The notes under the pieces are model-generated. The model was not told the origin of the DNA and searched no databases. It saw only the letters and a program-made list of their open reading frames with translations. The position numbers and the translations under genes were made by a program. This document shows, piece after piece, positions 36,191 through 44,288 of a stretch of DNA of 64,000 nt; the stretch's first letter is position 1; each line of letters opens with the position of its first letter. This stretch comes from Roseiarcus sp963798015 (lineage in GTDB: Bacteria; Pseudomonadota; Alphaproteobacteria; Rhizobiales; Beijerinckiaceae): positions 182,382-246,381 of the forward strand of contig CAWCSA010000025.1 of the NCBI GenBank assembly GCA_963798015.1, in the 5' to 3' direction.

Positions 36191-37624
36191 TCACCGTCGG
36201 GGGAAGGCGGAGCCCGCGATCTCCTCCGCGTTTCGCCCCGCCCAGTCGAGTTGGCGGATTCGCGACAAGCCTCGCGCCTGAGCCTCCTCTAGCGCGGCGC
36301 TCGCTGCCTCGTAGTCGATGGTCAGCACCTTCTGGTCGCGGACGACCTGCTCGCCATCGACAAAGACGTGCTTCACCGCCCGGTCGGAGGCGGAATAGAC
36401 GAGCGATCGAAGCGGATCGTGACAGGGTCTCATGGCGGGATGGGCGCAGTCCACGATCACGACGTCCGCTTTGCAGCCGACCGCGAGCCGCCCGATATCG
36501 TCGCGCCCGAGAGCGCGCGCCCCGCCGATGGTCGCGGCGTTGAATATGTCCGTCACGCTGACGCTGCGCGGACTCTCCGAAACCACGCGCCCGAGGTAGG
36601 AAGCAAGCCGCATTTCATCGAGCATGTTGTGCGGGTAGACATCCGTGCCGATGCCCATGTTGACGCCGCGACGCACATAGCGCCCGAAATCGCGCAGCGC
36701 GATGCCGCGCCGCGCGAATACGGTTGGGCAATGCGCGACGGTCGAACCGCTGCTCGCCAGCGCCCCGAGATCATCGGTCTCAGGCCAGTGCGTCCAGGGG
36801 TGATGATCGAGAAAGATGCCGTGACCAATGATTGTGCGCGGCGAGAGCACGCCAAGCGAGTCCAACCATTCGATCGGGGTTTTACCGTGCCGCCGGACGA
36901 TTTCGTGAAACTCCGTCAACGATTGCGCGGCATGCGTCTGATAGGGCAGGGCGCGCTTGGTCGCTTCGCTGAACGCGTCGCGAAGAAGACCTTCGGTGCA
37001 GGTGTCGACCTGTGCGGGACAGATCATGCCCGTGAGGCGTCCTCCGGGATAGGCCTCCGCTTTGTCGATCTCTCGCAGCGCTTCGTCGAAAGCCTGATAG
37101 CCGCGTCGTTCGTCAAGATCGTATTCCACGACGAAGCCGTTGCGCGTGAACCAACGGCCTGACCGGAACATCGGCGCGACGCTGACCCGCAAGCCAGAGC
37201 CCGCAAGAATGTCGAGCCAGCCTTCGGTCGGCAGCGAGAGGTCGCAGAGGGTCGTGACGCCCGACAGCAGGACTTCGGAAAGCGCGACGCCATACGACGC
37301 TTTCACGCCGTCTTCGTCCGGGTTCAGAACGGGCAGATACTCATAGAGAGAGGTGTTGTAGAGTTTGTGGCTTCCGACCTCATCCCACATGCCCTTGTTC
37401 ATCGGCTCGCTGAACGGATGCGAATGAATGTCGATCAAACCGGGCATGACGAGAAAGTTCGCGCCGTCCATGACGCGGTCGCTTTCGCCGTCATATTTCT
37501 CGCCGATGAAGGCGATGCGGTCTTTAGCCATCACGACGTCGATGCCCGATCGGTAGACATGCGACTGAGCTTCATCATCCCACACGATGGCGAAGCGGCA
37601 GTTTCTAATCAGCGTTGTCGTCAC
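36191..37624 (-). CDS. Metal-dependent amidohydrolase (cytosine/guanine deaminase, AtzB/TrzA-like)
   Basis: 477 residues of the amidohydrolase superfamily. Metal ligands are visible: His67 and His69 in GLIDIHSHP, a third His in YQTHAAQS, a fourth in TIIGHGIFLDHHP, and Asp in GIGTDVYPHN. These enzymes deaminate or hydrolyse purine, pyrimidine, triazine or other C-N substrates. It faces the PotA-like ATPase, ending 120 bases after that gene's stop, so it may belong to the same catabolic locus, though on its own transcript. Its precise substrate is unknown. Confidence 0.85.
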   Translation of the reverse strand: MTTTLIRNCRFAIVWDDEAQSHVYRSGIDVVMAKDRIAFIGEKYDGESDRVMDGANFLVMPGLIDIHSHPFSEPMNKGMWDEVGSHKLYNTSLYEYLPVLNPDEDGVKASYGVALSEVLLSGVTTLCDLSLPTEGWLDILAGSGLRVSVAPMFRSGRWFTRNGFVVEYDLDERRGYQAFDEALREIDKAEAYPGGRLTGMICPAQVDTCTEGLLRDAFSEATKRALPYQTHAAQSLTEFHEIVRRHGKTPIEWLDSLGVLSPRTIIGHGIFLDHHPWTHWPETDDLGALASSGSTVAHCPTVFARRGIALRDFGRYVRRGVNMGIGTDVYPHNMLDEMRLASYLGRVVSESPRSVSVTDIFNAATIGGARALGRDDIGRLAVGCKADVVIVDCAHPAMRPCHDPLRSLVYSASDRAVKHVFVDGEQVVRDQKVLTIDYEAASAALEEAQARGLSRIRQLDWAGRNAEEIAGSAFPRR

Positions 37625-37824
37625 TTATTGTTCCTTGTTGTCCCGCGGGGCCGCGTCACGGGCGCAGGCGAGGATGATGTCAGAGCAATTTCCGGGTGGC
37701 CTCTCACGGTGGTAGCTTCTCACAATGAGCAATCCGTTCCGATATTTTCTGCGCTCGGCCTGATTTTGTCTGATCGCCTCAATGCGGTCGCGACTTCTTT
37801 GCGGGCTCGAAAGGAAAAGCAGAC

Positions 37825-38649
37825 TTGGTCAATTCTCATGGCCGTTTCGTCTGGTACGAGCTGATGACGACAGACGTAGAAACCGCCAAGGCCTTCTATG
37901 CCAGTGTCGTGGGCTGGGGCACGCGGGACGCCTCGGCGCCCGGCTTGACCTACAGCCTGTTCACCACCGGAGATTCTCCCGTCACCGGGCTGATGAGCCT
38001 GCCGGAGGACGCGAGGAGAGCGGGTGTGACGCCGCAATGGATTGGATATGTCGGAGTCGACGACGTGGACGCTGCCGTCGACCGGACCAGGCAGCTTGGC
38101 GGTGCGGTCTACGTCCCACCGACGGACCTCCCCAACATCAGCCGCTTTTCGGTCGTCGCCGACCCGCAAATGGCAACGCTTGCGTTGGTCAAGGGGCAGA
38201 ATTCCGGCCGGGCGCAGTCCGCCGACCTCGGCGCGCCGGGGGGCGTGGGCTGGCATGAGTTGCTTGCCACCGACTGGGAGAAGGCGTTCGCTTTCTACGG
38301 CGATCTATTTGGTTGGCAAAAAGCGGACAGCCACACCGGCGGGATGGGCACTTATCAGGGGTTCTCCGCCGGAGGGAAGGAGATCGGCGGCATGCTCACC
38401 AAGCCTGCGACATTGCCGCTTCCCTTCTGGCTTTACTATTTCAACATCGACGACGTCCAGGCGGCGGCGAAGCGCGTGGAAGCTGGCGGGGGACAAATCC
38501 TGTATGGCCCGACTGCAGTGCCGGGAGGCGCCTGGATCGTCCATTGCACCGACCCTCAGGGCGCCATATTCGCACTGCTTGACAGGCGCATTCGCAAAGC
38601 TGTCGTATATTTCGAGCGCGCCGCATCGCGCGACCCGCCGATGCGCTGA
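37825..38649 (+). CDS. Two-domain VOC (glyoxalase/bleomycin-resistance) protein
   Basis: 274 residues starting at TTG 37825, supported by AAGGA 9 bases upstream and by the family-typical beginning NSHGRFVWYELMTTD. Two VOC modules follow, at about residues 5-120 (FVWYELMTTDVETAKAFYAS) and 130-255 (GWHELLATDWEKAFAFYGDL). Such tandem VOC proteins are metal-binding enzymes or resistance proteins. There is no operon partner. The function is unassigned beyond the fold. Confidence 0.85.
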   Translation: MVNSHGRFVWYELMTTDVETAKAFYASVVGWGTRDASAPGLTYSLFTTGDSPVTGLMSLPEDARRAGVTPQWIGYVGVDDVDAAVDRTRQLGGAVYVPPTDLPNISRFSVVADPQMATLALVKGQNSGRAQSADLGAPGGVGWHELLATDWEKAFAFYGDLFGWQKADSHTGGMGTYQGFSAGGKEIGGMLTKPATLPLPFWLYYFNIDDVQAAAKRVEAGGGQILYGPTAVPGGAWIVHCTDPQGAIFALLDRRIRKAVVYFERAASRDPPMR

Positions 38650-39133
38650 GCCGCCGAAGGTCGTGATAAACCGGGAACCGCGGATTTAGAGCGAGCTGCG
38701 ATTCGGACGACAATCTATTGCAGAAAATCAGAAAACAAGGTAAGCTTGCCCCATGGACAATCCTGCGCTTCCGCATGCCCTCGACCGTGGGTTCCCGTTC
38801 CGGCGCCTCTCCACGCCGGGAAAAAGGAGCGAGAAATATTTTTCCTGCTAAAGTTCGCGTAACCCATTGATAAGTCTCGATTCGGACGAGAGAATCCAAG
38901 GAAATCCAAGGAAATCCAACGCTCAAAATCGGGGGTTCTCGCAGCGAAACCGGGCAAAGCCAAGAAAATCCAAACGGATCGACCGGACCGGTGTCGCGGG
39001 CCCGCTGCCGGGAAAGCAGACAAACCAACTCCATCCAAAGGCAAGGAGCCCCAACTGCAATTGCCCGCCGACTTCAGCCGCGCCATCGCCATTTGCGTGG
39101 CCGTTGCGTGAGCCATACCGAGGCGTGCGAGTG
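38650..39133. other. Convergent intergenic region with short tandem repeats
   Basis: The VOC gene and the SagB-like gene end towards each other across about 480 bases. There is no supportable gene. The stretch 38880-39050 is unusually A-rich in one strand, compared with its GC-rich surroundings, and carries a small repeat (see 38891). Neither gene needs a promoter here. Confidence 0.4.
38891..38920 (+). repeat. Three tandem copies of a 10-base unit (GAAATCCAAG)
   Basis: Consecutive decamers AGAATCCAAG, GAAATCCAAG and GAAATCCAAC, with a related AAAATCCAAA near 38960. It lies 3' of both flanking genes. No function is inferred. Confidence 0.6.
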
Positions 39134-40594
39134 TCAGTCGGAAGCTTCCGATTTCGCGCCGCGACCGAGCGCAAATTGACCGACCGGTCCCTCGACGTGG
39201 AATTCGACTCCCGTCATCCTTGCGAACAGATCGATATTCGTGATCCCGATCGCACATCCACCGAGCCCCATGTCGGTCGCCATCAAGTAGAGTGTTTGCG
39301 TGAGTACACCCACGTCCTTCAGAATGAGCGCATAGGCGATCGAGCTATACTTCCATGAAATCCGGCCAAAGCGCGCGGCGATCGTGATCAAGATCTGGGG
39401 CGCAGCGGGCTCACCCATCGCGTCTTCAGCTTCTGCCAGCAGCGCTTCGAGCTCATTCGCGGGGACGCCGATCGGCGCCAGCGCGTGGGCGCCGGCGTCG
39501 TAATGGTAAAAACCACGTGCAAGGCCTTCGCATGAGGCCACGGCCAGGTAGAGCTCGAGCTCGTAAGCGGCGCCCGCCGAGGGATACGGCCTGACGGTGT
39601 GTTCGCCCTCGTCGAGGTCGAGCTTCGTGTCCGATCTCGACAGGATGCGCGCGGCTCCCTCAAGAAACTGCGCAAGCTCGGCGAGCGTGATCGGTCGCTG
39701 GTCATCAAAGCTGCGCGTCGAATGGCGTTCTCGCAGGAGCTTTGCGACTGGCGAGGTCGGCTCCGGGTGCGCTGCCGAGAACTCGCGCAGATCGACCCTC
39801 TTTCCGGGCCAGCCGGGCCGCACCGCTGGCAGCGGAGAAATGACGCCGACGTACGGATAACCTCCGCCTAGCGGATTGCCGTGCCGACCTTTCGTGCTGC
39901 GCGTGTGGAATAGAAGATCATGAAAGTCCCAAAGAGCGAGGCTGTGGTCGCCCTCGGCCAGTCGAAGCCCACTTTCGCCACCGGCGCCAACCTTGAAAAG
40001 GATTTGGCAATCGAGGAGCAGGGCGAGAAGCTCGACCCCCGGAAAACCTTCCTGCTGACGCAGCTGTTTGATCTGCTGTGGGGTAGAGAGCATGGCGATG
40101 GCCGCTGCAATCTTCGGATCGCAGATTTTGAACAACGCGCCGGCGCGCGGCGATTCCAGTACCATCTCGCTGCCGCGCCGTCGCAGATATGCAAACCGCG
40201 ACAGGACGAGAGAGTCGGCATTGCCGAGTTGCGCCATCCGCGGCCAATAATCAGGAACCTGCGGTTCGACGACGACCAGGTCCACGCCGTCCGGCGACCG
40301 CCCGAGGCGGTACTCCAAGAGACCGTGCCCGGCCAATCGCCGGACCAAGAGACCAATCTCTTTGTCGATATTCCGCCTGACGGACGAGATCGAGCTGAGC
40401 GGCAGACCTGTGCGCAGTTCCTTTGCGCGATCCGCCGCGGCCGTGCTGAACGTTCCCAAGCCGACCGAATGGCCATCGAAACAGGCGATGATATCTCCAT
40501 TCCCCTGCGCTTCGAGCCTGATGCGCTGGCGGAGCCGGGCGGAAGCTTTTGCCGGCGCGACCGATCGCACTCTCTTTGGCGCCGGAGCGGGCAA
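39134..40594 (-). CDS. SagB/ThcOx-type FMN-dependent azoline dehydrogenase of a TOMM/LAP cluster
   Basis: 486 residues. The C-terminal part is the nitroreductase-fold oxidase of the SagB family: LRERHSTRSFDDQRPITLAEL near residue 290, PSAGAAYELELYLAV, and DVGVLTQTLYLMATDMGLGGCAIG near the end. SagB enzymes use FMN to oxidise thiazolines and oxazolines to thiazoles and oxazoles on a ribosomal peptide. The N-terminal 280 residues form a long extension that may help bind the leader or the cyclodehydratase, as in other long ThcOx-type proteins. It is 13 bases downstream of the cyclodehydratase gene and surely cotranscribed. It starts ATG-like at 40594; no internal start is better. Confidence 0.87.
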   Translation of the reverse strand: MPAPAPKRVRSVAPAKASARLRQRIRLEAQGNGDIIACFDGHSVGLGTFSTAAADRAKELRTGLPLSSISSVRRNIDKEIGLLVRRLAGHGLLEYRLGRSPDGVDLVVVEPQVPDYWPRMAQLGNADSLVLSRFAYLRRRGSEMVLESPRAGALFKICDPKIAAAIAMLSTPQQIKQLRQQEGFPGVELLALLLDCQILFKVGAGGESGLRLAEGDHSLALWDFHDLLFHTRSTKGRHGNPLGGGYPYVGVISPLPAVRPGWPGKRVDLREFSAAHPEPTSPVAKLLRERHSTRSFDDQRPITLAELAQFLEGAARILSRSDTKLDLDEGEHTVRPYPSAGAAYELELYLAVASCEGLARGFYHYDAGAHALAPIGVPANELEALLAEAEDAMGEPAAPQILITIAARFGRISWKYSSIAYALILKDVGVLTQTLYLMATDMGLGGCAIGITNIDLFARMTGVEFHVEGPVGQFALGRGAKSEASD

Positions 40595-40607
40595 GCCGGA
40601 GTCGCCT

Positions 40608-42869
40608 TCAGGTATGGGGGTGAATCGGATTGAGCTCGTTTTCCTTCAGGGGACGGTCACGCAATCCAAGCTTTACCGGCACATCGTAAAGCCGTCCGCG
40701 TGCGAAGCGTCGATAGAAATGACGCAATCCCGGAACGATCACTCGGACGACCGGCGCCTCGATGTCGGGACGCGTCTGATCGAGGACGAGGAAATCGAGG
40801 CCCGCTTGCTTCGCGAGCGAGACGCAGGCTTTCACCTGTTCGCGCGTGTCGAGATGGCCAAACTTTGAGCCGAACTCCGGTTGGACCATGCGATTACCGC
40901 TCGGGGTCAGATAGGGATGGTCCTGCAGGCGTAGGGGCGTGGTTCCGTCAAGGGTCGATTTTTCACCCGTCCCGCCGCCCATGAGACCCAGGGATAGAAA
41001 TTGATTCAGCTCCGTTAGCGCCCGCAACAAGGCGATTCGCGCATCGAAATGCGCGCCGGAACCGAATTCAATGTTTTCACGTCCATTTTGCATCCAGTGC
41101 GTGACCGCCACAAACGTCGGGATCCCGAGATCGCTGGTCACGTCGAGCACCCAAAGCCGGCGGCCGGCTTGGACCAGCTGCTGTTGCAGATCGCGGATAT
41201 AGGAATCATCGAACTGACCGAGGTCCAATTCCGGCCGCTGCAGCCGGTTGTACCACCAGATGGCGTAGGCATCCCTTTCGATCAGCTCAAGGAATCCCTG
41301 GACGATCGCCTCCTCGAGCGTGTTGCCGGCCGCGCAGCCATTGGAATCCGTTGCGAAGGCGGCAGCGCCCCGGTAAAAAAAATACAGCAGGCTGGTCGGA
41401 AGATATTTGAAGCGCGCGTCGCGCAAAGACCAGACCGGCGACCACTCGATTTTTGCGGATTGATCAAAGAGCGCCGGGATCGCCTCCCGCTGGTCCGGGC
41501 CGGGCGTCGGCGCCGAGTCCTGGCGCAATTGCGCGTCGCTGAACAGCAGGACTTCGTTTGGAGGAATGGCCTCACCTGACGGGAAATCGGCAAACCGCCG
41601 CTTTACCCGGATCTCGTCGCCCTGAAAAATCCCGGAATAGCGTTCGATTGCCTCCATGAGCGCGCTGGCCTTGCCCTGTTCGGCCGTGCTGCCCTTGCCG
41701 AAGCTGCCGCCGCCCAGCCCCGACCTGAGCTCATGGACCGTCTCCGCCGGACCTGAAAAGTTGTGCGTGGCATAGTAGTTGGTGTTCAAGGGCAAATCGG
41801 CTTGGATCCGCTCGAGACGCGAGACGACGCCGGTGAGCGGGCTCACGTGCCTGCGGAAACGAGCAACCGTGGCCGATGACGAAACGCTGCGATACCCGCC
41901 ACTCGTCATGACGACTTTGCCGCCCGCGCCAAGCTCGAGGGGCGCCGGCGCACGGCGCGGATCGCGCAGTTTCTTGCGGCCGCAGGTCGGGCATTGTGGG
42001 CGGGCCTCCACATGATGCTTCACAATGGTCGAGCCCATGAGGTCGAGGCTGATGATGTGATCGCTTAATTGCGTGCGAAAATCGGTGGCGATCGCTTTCG
42101 CGATCTCGACGGCCGCAAGTTGGATGGCGGTCTGTCCTAAGGTCTGTTGAGCCAGAGGTGAAACGGCGACGCAGCGGGCGTCTCTGCGGTCGAGGAGCGC
42201 CTTGATCTCCCGATTCCTTTTCATCCGCTCGGCAAGGCACATCCAGCAGGCGCTCTGCCCCGGTCTGAACACCGGCCCCACCAGTGGGAAAATGCCGGAG
42301 GGTTGGGCGAGCACCCACGGGGCGCCATCCGACAAATGCTGCTGGTTCAATTCGGCCAATCGTGCTTCGAGATAATCGTTTACCAAGGTGACCGTCAGAT
42401 TGGGGGAGCGCTTAACGACGCGAACGCCCAACTCGTTCAGGGCGGTCCCGAGCTCCGTTTCCCCTTGCACGTCGATGGATTGAATGCGCACGCGCCATTT
42501 CTGGAGATTTTGCTGCGCGGTTTCCGGCGACAGACCGAGGCTCGCCCAGTAGGCGGCTGCGACGCCATTCGAAGCGCTGGATGCCGGAAGGATATAGCGG
42601 CGCTCGACCAGCCGCTTTAGGGCCTCATGGATTTTGTCTGATGCAAAATCCTTCTCCAGGTCGCGAACGAGCTCCCGAAAGCTCTTTTCGCCCGTTCCGA
42701 TCGCGGAGGCGAGCGCACAATAGAGCTCGCCGTGAAGCAAGAATTTCCGGTCCTCGGAATAAAGGCACACGACATCGGGGGGTAGCACATAGACGGTGAA
42801 ATTCGGCGCGAACCGCGGAACGCCTTTGCCGTTATCCTGTGCAGACTTGATTCCGAGACCGCCTGTCAT
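40608..42869 (-). CDS. Fused TOMM cyclodehydratase: E1-like leader-binding domain + YcaO domain
   Basis: 753 residues from ATG 42869 (TTG 42914 would add 15 residues). Residues 1-110 look like a winged-helix peptide-recognition (RRE-like) region (FTVYVLPPDVVCLYSEDRKF). Next comes an E1/ThiF-like domain with two CxxC zinc pairs (CWMC near 215, CPTC near 300). From about 340 a YcaO domain begins, with ATP-site glutamates in ALMEAIERYSG and FLELIERDAYAIWWYN. The C-terminus ends NPIHPHT, a reduced version of the proline-rich tail common in azoline-forming YcaO proteins. It converts Cys (Ser/Thr) in the precursor to azolines using ATP. Fusion of C and D proteins in one chain is a known TOMM arrangement. 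The precursor gene lies upstream on the same strand. Confidence 0.9.
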   Translation of the reverse strand: MTGGLGIKSAQDNGKGVPRFAPNFTVYVLPPDVVCLYSEDRKFLLHGELYCALASAIGTGEKSFRELVRDLEKDFASDKIHEALKRLVERRYILPASSASNGVAAAYWASLGLSPETAQQNLQKWRVRIQSIDVQGETELGTALNELGVRVVKRSPNLTVTLVNDYLEARLAELNQQHLSDGAPWVLAQPSGIFPLVGPVFRPGQSACWMCLAERMKRNREIKALLDRRDARCVAVSPLAQQTLGQTAIQLAAVEIAKAIATDFRTQLSDHIISLDLMGSTIVKHHVEARPQCPTCGRKKLRDPRRAPAPLELGAGGKVVMTSGGYRSVSSSATVARFRRHVSPLTGVVSRLERIQADLPLNTNYYATHNFSGPAETVHELRSGLGGGSFGKGSTAEQGKASALMEAIERYSGIFQGDEIRVKRRFADFPSGEAIPPNEVLLFSDAQLRQDSAPTPGPDQREAIPALFDQSAKIEWSPVWSLRDARFKYLPTSLLYFFYRGAAAFATDSNGCAAGNTLEEAIVQGFLELIERDAYAIWWYNRLQRPELDLGQFDDSYIRDLQQQLVQAGRRLWVLDVTSDLGIPTFVAVTHWMQNGRENIEFGSGAHFDARIALLRALTELNQFLSLGLMGGGTGEKSTLDGTTPLRLQDHPYLTPSGNRMVQPEFGSKFGHLDTREQVKACVSLAKQAGLDFLVLDQTRPDIEAPVVRVIVPGLRHFYRRFARGRLYDVPVKLGLRDRPLKENELNPIHPHT

Positions 42870-43124
42870 GAGATCAGTACGCGCAGCTTGCCGCAGCTCC
42901 GAACGCCAGTGCAACGCGTATTGTCCGGCTGCCAGCGCTCCGTCGTCAAGCTCGCCCGCCAGCGTTTCTCGGTGGGTTCGTCACCCGGTCTGCAGCTCTT
43001 CGCACGCCAGACGCCCGCTTCACCTGGGAAGCGCTACAAACAAGGATCGTTGGCCGGGTCCGAACCCTGTCAAATCCCGGCATGACGCCCTGCCTCTGTC
43101 AACGTAATCGCAGGGCGCTTCCGG

Positions 43125-43661
43125 CTAGCAGAGGCCGCAACCTCCCCATGACAGGCAGCAGCCGCCGCCCCAGCCCCAGCCCAAACCGCAGCCGCCGCAG
43201 CCGCCAAAGCCGCAGCCTCTGCAGCCTCGAAAGCCAACGCCGCAGCCTCGAAAGCCGCCCCCGCAGCCCCTGCAGCCAAAGCCTCCGTGTCCGCAGCCTC
43301 GAAAGCCGCCGCCGCAGCCTCTGCCGCCGCAGCCGCCGCCGTGTCCGCAGCCGCAGCCGCCTCGGAACGCAAGTTGTATGCCTGACTGGGAGTTTCCGAC
43401 GTCGTCTGTGTCGAAGAGATGGAACGTCGCCAGGCTGACATCGGAGATTTCCTCCTCATCGAGGAACGGGATCCGAAACGGCGCCGTATTCTGCCAGAGT
43501 ATATCGGCTACCGATCCGGCAGGGAGCGATGCCAGCGACACCGGGGGTATATCTGCGAGCGATCCGCCGGTCGACGCTGCCAAAGACACTCCGGCGATTC
43601 CCAGCACGGATACAGCTTTATTTGGTCTCTTGCCCTTGGCGGCTCGCTTCACTTGCGGCAT
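43125..43661 (-). CDS. TOMM/LAP precursor peptide with Gly/Cys-repeat core
   Basis: 178 residues with an excellent ribosome site (AGAGGAGGAA, 8 bases before ATG). Residues 1-100 are a Cys-free leader: a basic start (KRAAKGKRPNK), a hydrophobic Ala/Ser/Gly stretch at 16-33, and an acidic block DEEEISDVSLATFHLFD at 68-84 that is the likely recognition segment. Residues 101-178 are almost only Gly, Cys, Arg, Phe, His and Trp, with 16 Cys (103, 105, 111, 116, 123, 130, 133, 140, 147, 150, 155, 158, 168, 169, 175, 178), one Ser and no Thr. A 17-residue unit starting RGCGGGFRGCG occurs at 114 and 131. This is a heterocycloanthracin-like substrate for the downstream YcaO and SagB enzymes, so up to 16 thiazoles are possible. 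The leader cleavage site is not known. Confidence 0.85.
   Translation of the reverse strand: MPQVKRAAKGKRPNKAVSVLGIAGVSLAASTGGSLADIPPVSLASLPAGSVADILWQNTAPFRIPFLDEEEISDVSLATFHLFDTDDVGNSQSGIQLAFRGGCGCGHGGGCGGRGCGGGFRGCGHGGFGCRGCGGGFRGCGVGFRGCRGCGFGGCGGCGLGWGWGGGCCLSWGGCGLC
43221..43307 (-). repeat. Direct repeats encoding GFRGC units in the TOMM core
   Basis: The 15-mer GCAGCCTCGAAAGCC (plus strand) occurs at 43221, 43242 and 43293, spaced 21 and 51 bases, that is whole codons. It encodes Gly-Phe-Arg-Gly-Cys on the minus strand. The core probably grew by in-frame duplication. Confidence 0.8.
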
Positions 43662-44288
43662 AGCGGAGTTCCTCCTCTACCTTCGTTCGAACAAACGCAC
43701 GACGAGCCCAATATATTCATACACCATTTCGTGCGCTTTGAATTCTCGAAGATCTTGTCTACAATGCGGTCTCAGCCCTGAGGTTCCAGCTTTGTATTCA
43801 GACAGTCAAGCGCCGCCAGAAGAGCGGCCTAGGCCATTTTGCAAATTCAGGGCCTAAGCCATTCATTCTTGGACAGCGAGATTCGGGCGATTAGATGCCG
43901 GGCGCGCGCAATTCACCCGAATGTGACAATGCCCGAGCCGATGTTTCCAACAATGCAGATTGGGAAGGGCACGGGAAACGAGGTGCGATAACCCACAATT
44001 CGAATTGCGGGCGGCGTGGGGAACGTGAAGGGCCTTTCGCTGAGCGGCGGATGCAATCCCTCGTCCGCGAGGGTGTCGGCAACCAAGGTCAGTCGTTTGT
44101 TGCTGCAATTCATCCACGGATAGCCTTTCCACACGATAGCGCCATCGGTGGGTCGCACGCCTCGCACACGATGGCGAGTGGCGGCGCGTGACCGGCTGGT
44201 GAAAGCGGATCGTCGAACTTTTTCTTCAAATCGGGTGCAATGCTATAGCTTGCCGCAGCGAGCGCCTCCCCTTCTTCGTAGACCGAGC
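43662..44288. other. Divergent promoter region between TOMM precursor and acyl-CoA dehydrogenase
   Basis: About 630 bases. It is less GC-rich just upstream of the precursor gene (43680-43760), as a promoter would be, but I cannot point to firm -35/-10 boxes. An 84-residue minus-strand frame (43913-44167) and overlapping plus-strand frames have no recognisable features. Confidence 0.4.

Noticed and set aside
43082..43438. Plus-strand Arg/Ser-rich frame opposite the TOMM core
   Set aside because: It is the antisense of the Gly/Cys repeats. It has no ribosome site and its composition is simply that of the repeat.
43913..44167. 84-residue minus-strand frame upstream of the TOMM precursor
   Set aside because: No family match, no ribosome site, and equally long frames occur on the opposite strand.
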